A DNA stretch of 64,000 nt, taken from Roseibium algicola. Lineage in GTDB: Bacteria; Pseudomonadota; Alphaproteobacteria; Rhizobiales; Stappiaceae. The stretch spans positions 2,170,001 to 2,234,000 of the forward strand of contig NZ_CP019630.1 in NCBI RefSeq assembly GCF_001999245.1, given 5' to 3'. A model generated the notes under the pieces. The model did no database searches and had not been told where the DNA came from. It saw only the letters and a program-made list of their open reading frames with translations. Numbering within the stretch: position 1 is the stretch's first letter; every line of letters begins with the position of its first letter. Below, piece by piece: positions 63,946 to 64,000 of the stretch. The translations under genes and the position numbers were made by a program.

Positions 63946-64000
63946 TTAGAACTCCAGGGCGCGGTCGCCCTGGGCGTCCTTGATGCGGGTCGGCAGGCCG
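63946..64000 (-). CDS. C-terminal end of an unidentified flanking gene
   Basis: The last 17 codons (GLPTRIKDAQGDRALEF, then TAA at 63946) are in the window and the rest continues to the right. Composition and the downstream terminator suggest a real chromosomal gene beyond the ICE boundary. Too short to identify. Confidence 0.5.
   Translation of the reverse strand, partial: GLPTRIKDAQGDRALEF

Overview
The window is the right-hand part of an integrative and conjugative element (ICE) in a GC-rich alphaproteobacterium. The gene content (RepA/ParA, DUF2840, RadC, ArdC, ParB and strawberry-notch modules, and a QseC/QseM/FseA-like switch) is typical of ICEs of Rhizobiales and relatives; genus is not resolved because under 400 bp of apparent chromosome is present. 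The right boundary is visible: a tyrosine integrase (62074-63417, minus) lies beside the displaced 3' half of a tRNA-Arg(CCG) gene (63609-63653). The left end and the conjugation (tra/trb) genes lie outside the window.

Layout. (1) 1-4.2 kb: ICE replication and transfer-control module. Genes run leftward: a qseM-like antiactivator, an fseA-like activator split over two frames at a UUU-C slip site, an rdfS-like excisionase, repA, iteron-like repeats, parA, a ribbon-helix-helix protein and DUF2840. A divergent qseC-like regulator faces qseM. (2) 4.9-18.9 kb: cargo with a vanadium haloperoxidase, a VioB-type ferritin-like protein, a metzincin protease, a BNR/YCF48-repeat protein, a c-type cytochrome, a DegT aminotransferase, a SARP-like regulator and a frameshifted nuclease-like gene. 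(3) 19.1-32.8 kb: leftward ICE maintenance block (ssb, DUF2493, toprim primase, methyltransferase-helicase, ParB, RadC, DUF2958, ArdC). Several of its genes have a shared structured leader matching the radC RNA motif, and one intergenic region can fold into a ~150 bp hairpin. (4) 33.0-44.4 kb: eroding cargo with two short-chain dehydrogenases, two TetR regulators, a lactonase, an epoxide-hydrolase-like enzyme, an NmrA-like reductase, a thiolase pseudogene and IS3/IS6 remnants. (5) 44.8-53.7 kb: an intact plus-strand catabolic island (hydroxyisobutyrate-dehydrogenase-like, IlvD/Edd dehydratase, SAF-domain dehydrogenase, TRAP transporter, two VOC proteins, LysR) that looks like uptake and breakdown of an unidentified sugar acid. 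(6) 53.7-61.3 kb: a decayed ISL3 element next to an orphan radC-type leader, a mobile mystery protein A/Fic pair, a two-gene RNase-H-like/kinase unit and a protein with a HEPN-like C-terminus; this is a candidate defence patch. (7) 62.1-64.0 kb: integrase, att site and flank.

Together these genes describe a self-regulated ICE (quorum-type antiactivation plus translational frameshifting, iteron replication, ParA/ParB, anti-restriction) with three separate cargo regions. The least described parts are the haloperoxidase cluster, the kinase pair, the HEPN-like protein and the long hairpin.
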